A stretch of 35,741 nucleotides of DNA from Leptolyngbyaceae cyanobacterium (lineage in GTDB: Bacteria; Cyanobacteriota; Cyanobacteriia; Cyanobacteriales; Aerosakkonemataceae), in assembly GCA_036703985.1 (NCBI GenBank), contig DATNQN010000082.1, positions 1 through 35,741 of the forward strand. Direction: 5' to 3'. Position 1 is the first letter of the stretch, and each line of letters begins with the position of its first letter. The notes beneath the pieces were generated by a model that saw only the letters and a list, made by a program, of their open reading frames with translations, ran no database searches and was not told where the DNA came from. The position numbers and the translations under genes are program-made. This document shows, one piece after another, positions 1 through 8,060 of this stretch.

Positions 1-1410
1 TGGATACCCTATGAATTACCCGCCACAGAATTACCTGAGACAACCCCAGCCAACAACCCAACAAACACCCCCCCATCTCCACCCCTAGATATTTCCCCCA
101 CCCAAAAACCCATCCAACCCGAAACATCCATCTCTACCCCCCCTACACCCCCCCTCCCCTCTGCCGTCGTCCGAGTAGACTTAGCAAAACTCGATGAACT
201 GATGCGAATGGTTGGAGAATTAGTCATCGAGCGTTCCCGACTTACAGAAAACATCCAAAACCTCAAACACACTCTACCCACTCCCCAATGGCGAGAATTA
301 CTGCAAACCAATCTCGCCCTCGAACGCCAACTGCGTGATCTCCGCGAAGGTATCATGCGAGTCCGCCTGGTGCCGGTAGGAGAACTATTCACCCGAATGC
401 AATTTGTAATTCGAGACTTAATGCGCGATAGCCAAAAAAACATTTCCCTCGAAATGAGTGGTCAAAACACCGAAATTGATAAATTTGTTATCGACCGCAT
501 GATCGACCCCCTCCTTCACTTAGTCCGCAATGCCGTCAGTCATGGCATTGAAAGCATCTCCGAACGCTTACAATTAGGCAAACCTCAACAAGCCAACATC
601 TTCCTTCGTGCCTTTACCTCCGGCGAAATGGTCGTCATTGAAATCGAAGACGACGGACGCGGTATCGACACCGCCGCTGTCCACCAAAAAGCCAAAAGTC
701 AAGGCTTGATTTCTCCCAACACCGAGCTAGACGAAACCACTCTTCTTGAAATTCTCTGTCAATCTGGCTTTTCTACCCGCACCTCTGCCGACCTAACCAG
801 TGGACGTGGCATTGGTATGGCAGTTGTCAAAAATACCATTTTTGAACTCGGAGGCTTTTTAGCAGTGAAGAGCATTCCCGACCAAGGAACTTGTTTTACT
901 ATCCACCTACCATTAACATTAGCTATCGCTGATGCCTTGATTGTTAAAGTCTGTTCTCAAACTTTCGCTATTCCCCAGTCTGCTGTGCGCGAAGTCCTAC
1001 AAGTTTCTTCAGCCTCTCTTTGTCTTATCGAAAATCAGGAAATTTTCCCCTACCGAAACGTCCCCTGTCCTTTGCTTCGTCTTCACACTCTTTTTAACTT
1101 ATCTCCTACCGACAATCACAATTTAAATAACTCCCCTCCAAAAACTAATTCCACCCTAACTTCTGTATCCCCTGAACTCTTATCTGTCGTTGTTCTCGGC
1201 AACAACCTTAGTTCTCTTGCCATTGTGGTTGATCACATTATCGGTTTACGCGAAATAGTCGTGCGGCCCCTTAGTGACCCTTTTGTTCAAGTCAGCGGCA
1301 TTTCCGGCGCTACCGAACTCGGTGATAAGCGTGTAGTTCTAATTTTAGACCCCGCCGCCTTATTACAACTCAGCCACCATTCCTTGATGAACAGCTTTCC
1401 CCCTTCCTAG
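1..1410 (+). CDS. cheA: CheA chemotaxis histidine kinase, C-terminal part (5' end outside the window)
   Basis: The frame is open from base 1, so the gene starts upstream; the Met at 202 is internal to the dimerisation helix and is not a start. The visible part begins with a Pro/Thr-rich linker (bases 1-165), then the P3 dimerisation helices (LDELMRMVGELVIERSRL), the CheA-type HATPase with N box (HLVRNAVSHGIES), G1 box (IEDDGRGID) and G2 box (GRGIGMAVVK), then a CheW-like P5 domain starting near DALIVKVCSQTFAIPQ. The phospho-accepting Hpt domain must lie upstream. In this family CheA phosphorylates a response regulator under control of receptors coupled through CheW. It ends directly after the P5 domain without a fused receiver, unlike many cyanobacterial CheA proteins. 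A cheW follows 141 bases downstream, in keeping with a chemosensory operon. Confidence 0.95.
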   Translation, partial: WIPYELPATELPETTPANNPTNTPPSPPLDISPTQKPIQPETSISTPPTPPLPSAVVRVDLAKLDELMRMVGELVIERSRLTENIQNLKHTLPTPQWRELLQTNLALERQLRDLREGIMRVRLVPVGELFTRMQFVIRDLMRDSQKNISLEMSGQNTEIDKFVIDRMIDPLLHLVRNAVSHGIESISERLQLGKPQQANIFLRAFTSGEMVVIEIEDDGRGIDTAAVHQKAKSQGLISPNTELDETTLLEILCQSGFSTRTSADLTSGRGIGMAVVKNTIFELGGFLAVKSIPDQGTCFTIHLPLTLAIADALIVKVCSQTFAIPQSAVREVLQVSSASLCLIENQEIFPYRNVPCPLLRLHTLFNLSPTDNHNLNNSPPKTNSTLTSVSPELLSVVVLGNNLSSLAIVVDHIIGLREIVVRPLSDPFVQVSGISGATELGDKRVVLILDPAALLQLSHHSLMNSFPPS

Positions 1411-1533
1411 CTCACAAGAATTAAGTAACAATTATTAATGCCCCAGGAGTCTCTCCAAGAGAGTTAATTACTGCTATGATATTTTTTTATCTAGTTTTTT
1501 ATTATTCGGCCTAAATCTTTATTCTCTAGTTTT

Positions 1534-1551
1534 AAAAAAAGGAGTTTTCCG
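1534..1551 (+). promoter_or_regulatory. Ribosome binding site deciding the TTG start of cheW
   Basis: An A-rich stretch ending in GGAG at 1541-1544 lies 7 bases before the TTG at 1552. No ATG gives a full-length CheW in this frame, so this Shine-Dalgarno supports the TTG start. Confidence 0.6.
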
Positions 1552-2004
1552 TTGATACAAGTCGAAGACAGTCCTTTACAAACTTATATTATATTTGAAA
1601 TTGCCACCACAACCTACGCCATTGCCACAAGCCTTGTTAGGCAAATGGAAATGATAGAAAATATTACTCCAGTTCCTAACACTCCTGTTTTTGTAGAAGG
1701 TGTTGTTTTTTCTCGTGGACAAGTAATTCCAGCTATTAATTTGCGCTTGAGATTTGGTTTAGAAAAAATCCCCTACAACAGTGCCACTCGTCTTATAGTT
1801 ACCCAAATTGGAAACCGAATTTGTGGTTTAATTGCAGATACCGCCAGAGAATTTATATCTATTCGAGATTCAGACATCCAACCTCCTCCTGAAACTATTA
1901 AAGAAGGCACAAATCAATATATATCAGGTATTGTTTTTCTCAAAAACCGTACTCTGTTAGTTGTCGATCCTGAACAAATTATCAATCCTCAAAATACAAC
2001 TTGA
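1552..2004 (+). CDS. cheW: CheW coupling protein
   Basis: A 150-residue single-domain CheW protein. It shows the family pattern of two SH3-like subdomains: early YIIFEIATTTYAIATSLVRQME, then FVEGVVFSRGQVIPAINLRLRFG, which matches the conserved G-hydrophobic-x-x-x-RG-x-hydrophobic-P-hydrophobic-hydrophobic-D/N-L-R motif, and a late VDPEQII. CheW couples chemoreceptor tips to CheA in the cytoplasmic array. The start is TTG with a good GGAG upstream. It sits between cheA and the receptor gene, 73 bases ahead of the latter, so the three probably form one signalling unit. Confidence 0.93.
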   Translation: MIQVEDSPLQTYIIFEIATTTYAIATSLVRQMEMIENITPVPNTPVFVEGVVFSRGQVIPAINLRLRFGLEKIPYNSATRLIVTQIGNRICGLIADTAREFISIRDSDIQPPPETIKEGTNQYISGIVFLKNRTLLVVDPEQIINPQNTT

Positions 2005-2077
2005 AAAAAATAGTTTAGACAAAGTTATTTTCAGAAAAATCAAAATTAATTTATTGCAATAATGAAGGACAAAAATC

Positions 2078-4165
2078 ATGGCCAAAAAAAACAAAAAAAA
2101 TAATTCTTCCGAATTTATAAATAGTTCTCAGAAACAAGAATATAGCTTCAATAGCTTGGCTCTCAATAGTTTACAATCTCAAACAAAAAAAATCCAACAA
2201 ACAGTCCAACAAATCGTTCAAATGGGAGAGCAAAGCAATCAAGATTTTATCTTGCAAATTAACAGCATTAAGGAACCGATCAACAACATCACCCAAATAC
2301 TAGGGTTTTTAACAGAAACAGCAAATCAGGCTCAAGGAGTAAGTCAATTCTCAGAACAACTCGTTTCCTCAGTAAACGAAATGGCAGCATCCATTGAACA
2401 AGTCACCGGCAGCACAGTTCAGCTTGCATCCGCTTGTTCTATAACAGCCACATCCATTGAACAAACAAGCAAATCCATAACTACCACCGACCAAGCAACT
2501 CAGGAGATGGCAACCTCAGCAACTCAAGTCACCGCCTCAATCACAGAAATTGCCGCCTCAATCAAAAGCGTTAGTCGAGATACCGACTCCCTAACCGCAT
2601 CCGTAAACGAAACAGCAGCCTCCATCGAAGAAATTACCCGCTCAATACAAAGCGTAGCCAGCAGCGCCAACGACTTAACAAGCGCAGCCGAAAAAACTAA
2701 CAGTTCCATCAACGAAATGGGAGCCAGTATTGAAGAAGTCCAAGCCACTACAGAAAACCTAGCAGCCTCTATAGAAGAAGTTTCTACTTCCATTGAAGAG
2801 ATGGCCCGTTCTGTCAGTGGAGTAGCTCAAAATGCCAACCAAATCACTGATGCCGCCAACGGTGCCGCCAGCAGCGCCTCCCAGCTTGAGCGTTCGATTC
2901 GTTCTGTTAGCACTCTTACCAAACAAGCCGACGAAATTACTCAACGAGTCCGAAAAGATGCAGAAATTGGCGGAGCAAGTGTTCAAAAAAGCATTCAAGG
3001 ATTAAATCGAGTTCGGGATTCAATGGTGTTATCGGCAGATGTAATGCGCGATGTGGGCAAACGCACCGGCGAAATTAGTTCTATCGTTGATACGATTAAT
3101 CTGATTTCTGAACGCACCAACTTGTTATCTTTAAATGCCTCCATAGAAGCCGCACGGGCTGGAGATGCAGGACGCGGTTTTGCTGTAGTAGCTGAAGAAA
3201 TCCGTAACCTGGCTGATCGCGCCGCCCAAGCAACCTCCGATATTGCAACGATCATTAAAAATTTGCAACTAGTTGTGCAAACTGCTGTGAATACTTCCAA
3301 TGAAGGCTTACGAGTTGCCGATGAAAGCAGTCGATTGGCAGAAGAAGGCGCTAATGGGTTAAAAACTATACTCCAAGGTGTTGAAGAAACAACTCAATTG
3401 GTTAAACAAATTGCCGTTGCCACCAGCGAACAACTCGGTGCCGGTCAAAATGTTGTTAGTGCCATCAACACCACAGCCACCCAAGCTAAACAAGTTGCCA
3501 TTGCCACTAGCGAACAAGTTAAATCTGTCCAAAATATCGTCCAAACTACTAACCAAATGCGGAAAATTGCCGCTCAAACTACAATGGCGATGAATGAACA
3601 GGGACGAGCAGCTCGTGACATTATTAAAAGCGCCCAGCATACCAGTACCCAAGCTGCACAGGTTCACCGCGCTACTGCCGAACAAGCAAACGGAGCCAGT
3701 CAAATTTTACAAGCAATTGAATTGATGCGACGTGTTGCTTCTTCTACAGCCCGTGCCCTTGCCGAACAAACGGTGGCTAGCGATCAGATGGCTTCGGAAT
3801 CCCAACGTCTTACTCGCCTGATATCGGGAATCAGCAAAGCTATCAGCGAACAATCAACCAGTACCAATCAAATTACTTCTGCTATTGAAAGTATCCGCCG
3901 ACAATCCGAGCAAACTGCTAAAGCTATGAGCGAACAATTTACAGCCGTCAGAGAAATGTCTGTTAATATCAACAATATTTCTAAACAAATCACATCAATT
4001 ACTAATGCCAACCGAGAGCAAAAAACTATTTTAGGTGGTACTCTTAAAGAATTGGAAACTCTCCGTCTTGTAACAGAATCCCATAGCGAAAAAGTAAAAA
4101 CAACTCAACATTTGGCTACTACATTGCTTGAAATGACTCAAACAATTTTAGATTTTAAGTTCTAG
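2078..4165 (+). CDS. Soluble methyl-accepting chemotaxis protein made almost wholly of coiled coil
   Basis: A 695-residue receptor. The hairpin tip that contacts CheA/CheW is clear at residues 343-380 (ISERTNLLSLNASIEAARAG, then GRGFAVVAEEIRNLA). No transmembrane segment, HAMP or recognisable sensor domain is seen: about 90 Ser/Gln/Asn-rich residues precede an N-terminal arm of about 250 residues, and a C-terminal arm of about 310 residues follows the tip. The N arm carries [AT]SI(E/K/T) at residues 104, 125, 153, 160, 181, 216, 230 and 237, all spaced by multiples of 7. The C arm carries Glu-Gln at 451, 479, 507, 535, 563, 591, 619 and 647, exactly every 28 residues. Some ASIEEV stretches fit the loose receptor methylation consensus. 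There is no NWETF-type C-terminal tether; it ends LDFKF. It recalls cytoplasmic receptors such as FrzCD. GAAGGA at 2064-2069 supports the ATG. Confidence 0.93.
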   Translation: MAKKNKKNNSSEFINSSQKQEYSFNSLALNSLQSQTKKIQQTVQQIVQMGEQSNQDFILQINSIKEPINNITQILGFLTETANQAQGVSQFSEQLVSSVNEMAASIEQVTGSTVQLASACSITATSIEQTSKSITTTDQATQEMATSATQVTASITEIAASIKSVSRDTDSLTASVNETAASIEEITRSIQSVASSANDLTSAAEKTNSSINEMGASIEEVQATTENLAASIEEVSTSIEEMARSVSGVAQNANQITDAANGAASSASQLERSIRSVSTLTKQADEITQRVRKDAEIGGASVQKSIQGLNRVRDSMVLSADVMRDVGKRTGEISSIVDTINLISERTNLLSLNASIEAARAGDAGRGFAVVAEEIRNLADRAAQATSDIATIIKNLQLVVQTAVNTSNEGLRVADESSRLAEEGANGLKTILQGVEETTQLVKQIAVATSEQLGAGQNVVSAINTTATQAKQVAIATSEQVKSVQNIVQTTNQMRKIAAQTTMAMNEQGRAARDIIKSAQHTSTQAAQVHRATAEQANGASQILQAIELMRRVASSTARALAEQTVASDQMASESQRLTRLISGISKAISEQSTSTNQITSAIESIRRQSEQTAKAMSEQFTAVREMSVNINNISKQITSITNANREQKTILGGTLKELETLRLVTESHSEKVKTTQHLATTLLEMTQTILDFKF

Positions 4166-4481
4166 AATTAACAATTTTTAAGGATGGCAGGTTTTAGATT
4201 GAAGTTCGGAAATATCTACATTACTTTAGATGTTTTGTCAAGACAATTAAAGTCAATAAAAATCAAAAAACCTCGACCGCTTGGTAGAGGCGATAATCAA
4301 GCGAGCTTAATGCTTGAATGCTTTAGTATAATCTGAAATTCTATCATCCTTAAAAATCTAAACCTTGCCCTCAAACATACTAGGTGCGAGCCATATAAAA
4401 TCAAAGATAGATACTATAAAGTTCTACCATCCTTAACAATCCCCATTCTCCCATCTAAAATTTAATCTAAAATCTAAAGTT
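4166..4481. repeat. Intergenic region with short inverted and direct repeats
   Basis: No gene is seen in these 316 bases. The 12-mer ATTTTTAAGGAT at 4174-4185 returns as its exact reverse complement at 4346-4357, and a one-mismatch copy of the latter (ATCCTTAACAAT) lies at 4429-4440. Between them is a possible small hairpin near 4267-4286 (CCTC...GAGG). The layout could be a small interspersed element or a regulatory leader for the HEAT-repeat gene. No promoter can be named with confidence. Confidence 0.35.
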
Positions 4482-6863
4482 ATGAGCACAGAACCAAATG
4501 ATAAACAGCTAACAGTTGATCCCAAAGAACTAACAAGTCCAGATGAATCCGTGCGGTTGCGAGCCGTGCGAGCTTTAGCTCCTTTATCTCATAAACTAGA
4601 AATTCAGGAGTTGCTTTTCCCTGTCTTGGGAGATGCAAGTTGGCGAGTGCGTAAAGCAGTAGTGGAAGTTCTTTCTGAACATAGCGGCTCGACACTTTCA
4701 ACTTCTCTACTGCGAGCATTACGACTTTCTCACCGCAACGCCAGCATTTTAAGCGCTGTGCTAGAGCTTTTTGTGAAGAGCAAGTGTGATGTTATTCCTG
4801 CTTTGATAGATTGCCTCAAAGATAGTGATACGGATCTAAGAATTTATTCGGCTTTGGCTTTGGGAGAACAAATGGATCCTCGTGGCATACCGGCCCTCAT
4901 TGAAGCTCTTAATGATAAGGAGCAAAATGTCCGCTATCACGCTATTGATGCCCTTGGGGAACTCAAAGCAACGGAGGCTGTTGAGGCGCTTACAGCTATT
5001 GCTTTGTCAGGAGATTTCTTTTTGGCTTTTGCAGCCCTCAACAGTTTGCGACGAATTGGCGAACCGACTGTAGTTGATCAGCTTGTGCCCTTGTTGGATG
5101 ATGAAATGCTTTGCACAGTCGTCGCTGAGACGGTGGCAGAGTTGGGCGATGCTAGTATGGCTGCACCGTTGGGGATGCTGTTTAATAAGCCAAGCTTTCC
5201 TGTCGATGAACTTCTGATTGCTGTTAATAATCTTTATGAGCGCTATGAAAAAACTTATCAAGAAGGTGGTTATATTGCAGATGTGGTAGGTGCAGCCCTG
5301 ACTAAAGAGGGAGCCGAAAAATTAATTGAGGTTCTTCGCAATAAGAGTAGCCCTGAGTTACGAATTGGCGTACAGATTCTCAGCCGTTTAAATATTCCCG
5401 AAGTCCACCATACTTTGACTCAGTTACTAGCCAAACCGGCTCTGCGAAGTTTGGCAGTGGATGCGCTAGTCCGCTATGGCAAGGAAGTTACGCCACTACT
5501 TTTAGAACAACTGCAATCAGAAAATACAGAAATCCGCCGTGCAGCCGTACTGGCTTTGGGAAAAATTGGAGACAGTCGTGCAGTACCGGCTTTAACCGAT
5601 TTATTGACAAATGACCCGGAAACTACAGTTGTGACGGCTGGGGCGCTGGCTAGTATCGGAGATCGTCGTGCTTTTGATGCTTTACTATCGCTTTGTGGCC
5701 ACCCAGAAGCCGGTGTGCGTCAAGCGGTGGTGGGGTCCCTTAATTCTTTGGGTCATCCGGCTATGCTTAATAAAATGGTGGATTTGTTGCAGGCTCCTGA
5801 CCCGTTGATGCGAGAGTCGGCGGTTAAAATTGCTGGTTATTTTGCTTTTACTGAATGCGTGACGTTGCTTTTAGATCGCTGCCATGATTCTGATGAAAAT
5901 GTGAGGCGTGCGGCGGTTGAGTTGGTTCCTTATATTGAAAATGGGCCGGTGTTACCTACTTTAATCCACGCCTTGCAAAATGATACTCCCAAGGTGCGGG
6001 CGGCTGCGGCAAGGGCTTTTGGACACATAGATGGCTCTTTGGCTTATTCTCACCTTCTTAGTGCTTTGCAAGATTCTGACCCCTGGGTTCGTTATTATGC
6101 AGCACGTTCCCTTGGCTCTTTAGAGATTCCTCAGTCTGTGGATGCTTTGGGAGTCGTTGCTAAACATGATTCAGCCCAGCAGGTTCGATTGGCTGCTATT
6201 GAAGCGCTTGGTCTTCTGGGAGGCTATCGAGCGGCGGCTATTCTCGCTCCTCTGACAGAAGCAGAACCGGATGTGGCGGCTGCTGCTTTGAAGGCTTTGG
6301 GGAATATTTCTGAACCTAATTCTTTAGCGCCGCTAATGAAAGCGCTAAATTCTTCTGTGCCGGTGCGCCGTCGCTATGCTATTCGGGCTTTAGGAAAGCG
6401 TGGCGGCTGTGGAGTTGAGGGTACTTTGGCAGATATTGCTAGTTTTGATTCTGATACGGAAATTGTCCAGGTTGCTATCGAGGCTTTGGCTTCTTTGGCA
6501 ACTCCTCTGGCGATAGAGGCTTTGGTAAATCTAACGGCTCATCCAAATCGCACTGCTGATAGCGTGCTGGCTTTGGCTAATCTTGATGCTCAGCATATTG
6601 AGGCTGTTGGACGCGGTTTGCTTCACCCTGATGCTGAGGTTCGCCGTTCTGTGGTGGAGGTTCTTACGCGGATGAAGCACCCGCGAGCATCGGAGTTTTT
6701 AATTTCGGCTTTGGATGATAAAGATGCTTCTGTTCGATTGACTGCTTTGATGGGGCTGGAACTTTTGGGTAATCGTTATGCTGAGCGAAAGGTGGCCTTG
6801 TTGGCTTATACAGACCCAGATTTGGCTGTCCGTCGTGCGGCGGTGGCTTTTCAATCTTCTTAG
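4482..6863 (+). CDS. HEAT-repeat (PBS-lyase-like) scaffold protein in a che cluster
   Basis: 793 residues composed almost entirely of about 31-residue helical repeats of the PBS-lyase HEAT type. Typical units are VRLRAVRALAPL, VRYHAIDALGEL, IRRAAVLALGKIGD, VRRAAVELVPYI, VRAAAARAFGHID, VRYYAARSLGSLE, VRLAAIEALGLLGG, VRRRYAIRALGKRGG and VRRSVVEVLTRM. No signal peptide, membrane segment or catalytic domain is visible, so it is probably a cytoplasmic protein-binding solenoid. Although such repeats occur in phycobilin lyases, the length and the position between the receptor and cheR argue for a scaffold or adaptor in the chemosensory system. HEAT-repeat proteins are encoded in some alternative che clusters of other bacteria; its partner here is unknown. 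No clear Shine-Dalgarno precedes the ATG. Confidence 0.9.
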   Translation: MSTEPNDKQLTVDPKELTSPDESVRLRAVRALAPLSHKLEIQELLFPVLGDASWRVRKAVVEVLSEHSGSTLSTSLLRALRLSHRNASILSAVLELFVKSKCDVIPALIDCLKDSDTDLRIYSALALGEQMDPRGIPALIEALNDKEQNVRYHAIDALGELKATEAVEALTAIALSGDFFLAFAALNSLRRIGEPTVVDQLVPLLDDEMLCTVVAETVAELGDASMAAPLGMLFNKPSFPVDELLIAVNNLYERYEKTYQEGGYIADVVGAALTKEGAEKLIEVLRNKSSPELRIGVQILSRLNIPEVHHTLTQLLAKPALRSLAVDALVRYGKEVTPLLLEQLQSENTEIRRAAVLALGKIGDSRAVPALTDLLTNDPETTVVTAGALASIGDRRAFDALLSLCGHPEAGVRQAVVGSLNSLGHPAMLNKMVDLLQAPDPLMRESAVKIAGYFAFTECVTLLLDRCHDSDENVRRAAVELVPYIENGPVLPTLIHALQNDTPKVRAAAARAFGHIDGSLAYSHLLSALQDSDPWVRYYAARSLGSLEIPQSVDALGVVAKHDSAQQVRLAAIEALGLLGGYRAAAILAPLTEAEPDVAAAALKALGNISEPNSLAPLMKALNSSVPVRRRYAIRALGKRGGCGVEGTLADIASFDSDTEIVQVAIEALASLATPLAIEALVNLTAHPNRTADSVLALANLDAQHIEAVGRGLLHPDAEVRRSVVEVLTRMKHPRASEFLISALDDKDASVRLTALMGLELLGNRYAERKVALLAYTDPDLAVRRAAVAFQSS

Positions 6864-6994
6864 TTGCTGATGCTAAAGCTTAAATTTTTGAGGCTGCCAT
6901 ACTTAGAGCGAAGTATTTAAATGCTTATTACTCTAGGAGTGCTATGGCAATATATGTGCTATTTTTCATTCTTAATGAATGATGAACGTTAATT

Positions 6995-7945
6995 ATGAAA
7001 TATGAACAAAGTTTCAATTTTCCAGATAATACGGTCGCGCTGTTGCGCGATTTAATAGAGTCCCGAATGGGAATTAATTATGATATTGGTGGGGAGGAAA
7101 TATTAAAAGAAAAGCTTGTATCTTGCTCTTTGGAGGGGGGGTTTGATTCTTTGCTTGATTATTATTACTTTTTGAAATATGATGACTCTCCTGATGCTTG
7201 GAAGCGGCTTATGGATGCTCTGACTGTTCCTGAAACTTATTTTTGGCGGGAAATGGATCAGATTCGTGCTTTGGTTGATGTTTTGGTGCCGGCATATTTT
7301 GCCCATACCCAGTCTCAACCTCTTCGGATCTGGAGTGCAGCTTGTGCGACTGGTGAGGAGCCACTTTCTATTGCTATGGCTCTCAATGAAAAGGGATGGT
7401 TTTATCGTGCTCCTATTGAAATTTATGCTTCTGATGTTAGCCCTAAATCTTTAAATAAGGCTAAGTTAGGTGTTTATTCTGAACGCTCTTTTCGCAATTT
7501 ACCTGCATTTTTACAAGAAAAATATTTTTGTTGTGCTAATGATAATAATTATGGAGGTTTTTCAGGGCAAAATCTTCCTAACTCCTCTTTGTCTAAACAA
7601 TCTCCATCTTTAAATCATAATGAACATAATTTTAAATTTTCACGAAGTAATATAGAAAATAATAAACGTGTTTCTCCTGAGATACATAGTCGTATTAATT
7701 GGCATTATGCTAATTTAATGGATGAATCGGAAATTAAGTTTTTAGCTTCTTCTAATATTATTTTTTGCCGCAATGTATTTATTTATTTTTCTCAAAATTC
7801 TATTCGCAAAACTTTGCAAGTGTTTGCTGAGTATATGCCAACCCCAGCCTATTTGTGTGTGGCGGCTTCTGAGTCTTTGCTAAAGTTAACTTCAGATTTT
7901 GAGCTTCAAGAAATTGGGGGGGCTTTTATTTACGTCAAATCTTAA
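6995..7945 (+). CDS. cheR: CheR chemoreceptor methyltransferase
   Basis: 316 residues. CheR uses S-adenosylmethionine to methylate glutamates on chemoreceptors for adaptation. Residues 1-75 form the all-helical N-terminal domain. VPETYFWRE (78-86) corresponds to the usual T-N-E-T-x-F-F-R-E motif, WSAACATGEEP (113-123) is the SAM-binding loop, ASDVSP follows, and NIIFCRNVFIYF is the conserved CheR motif near the C-terminus. An Asn/Ser-rich, low-complexity insertion of about 50 residues (about 181-235) lies in the methyltransferase domain where the family normally has a short loop. It follows the HEAT gene by 131 bases and precedes cheB by 115. The receptor at 2078-4165 is the obvious substrate. 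Confidence 0.95.
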   Translation: MKYEQSFNFPDNTVALLRDLIESRMGINYDIGGEEILKEKLVSCSLEGGFDSLLDYYYFLKYDDSPDAWKRLMDALTVPETYFWREMDQIRALVDVLVPAYFAHTQSQPLRIWSAACATGEEPLSIAMALNEKGWFYRAPIEIYASDVSPKSLNKAKLGVYSERSFRNLPAFLQEKYFCCANDNNYGGFSGQNLPNSSLSKQSPSLNHNEHNFKFSRSNIENNKRVSPEIHSRINWHYANLMDESEIKFLASSNIIFCRNVFIYFSQNSIRKTLQVFAEYMPTPAYLCVAASESLLKLTSDFELQEIGGAFIYVKS

Positions 7946-8060
7946 GATATTAATAAAAAATCAACCATTTCGGCTCCTAGGCTAAAAAATATAGGTCAAC
8001 TATTGAGTGTCTGGGCTTTCTTTTAGTAATAACCTCTAACCTGATTAATCGAAAAAAACT

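Noticed and set aside
202-204. ATG at 202 as the start of cheA
   Set aside because: The frame is open back to base 1 and the Met lies inside the P3 dimerisation helix, so the real start is outside the window.
2524-3703. Several minus-strand open frames opposite the receptor gene
   Set aside because: They follow the low-complexity codon use of the receptor's coiled coil and have no family likeness or ribosome binding site.
4260-4330. Possible tRNA-like or small RNA fold around CCTCGACCGCTTGGTAGAGG
   Set aside because: No acceptor stem, T-loop consensus or full cloverleaf could be drawn; at best a short hairpin.
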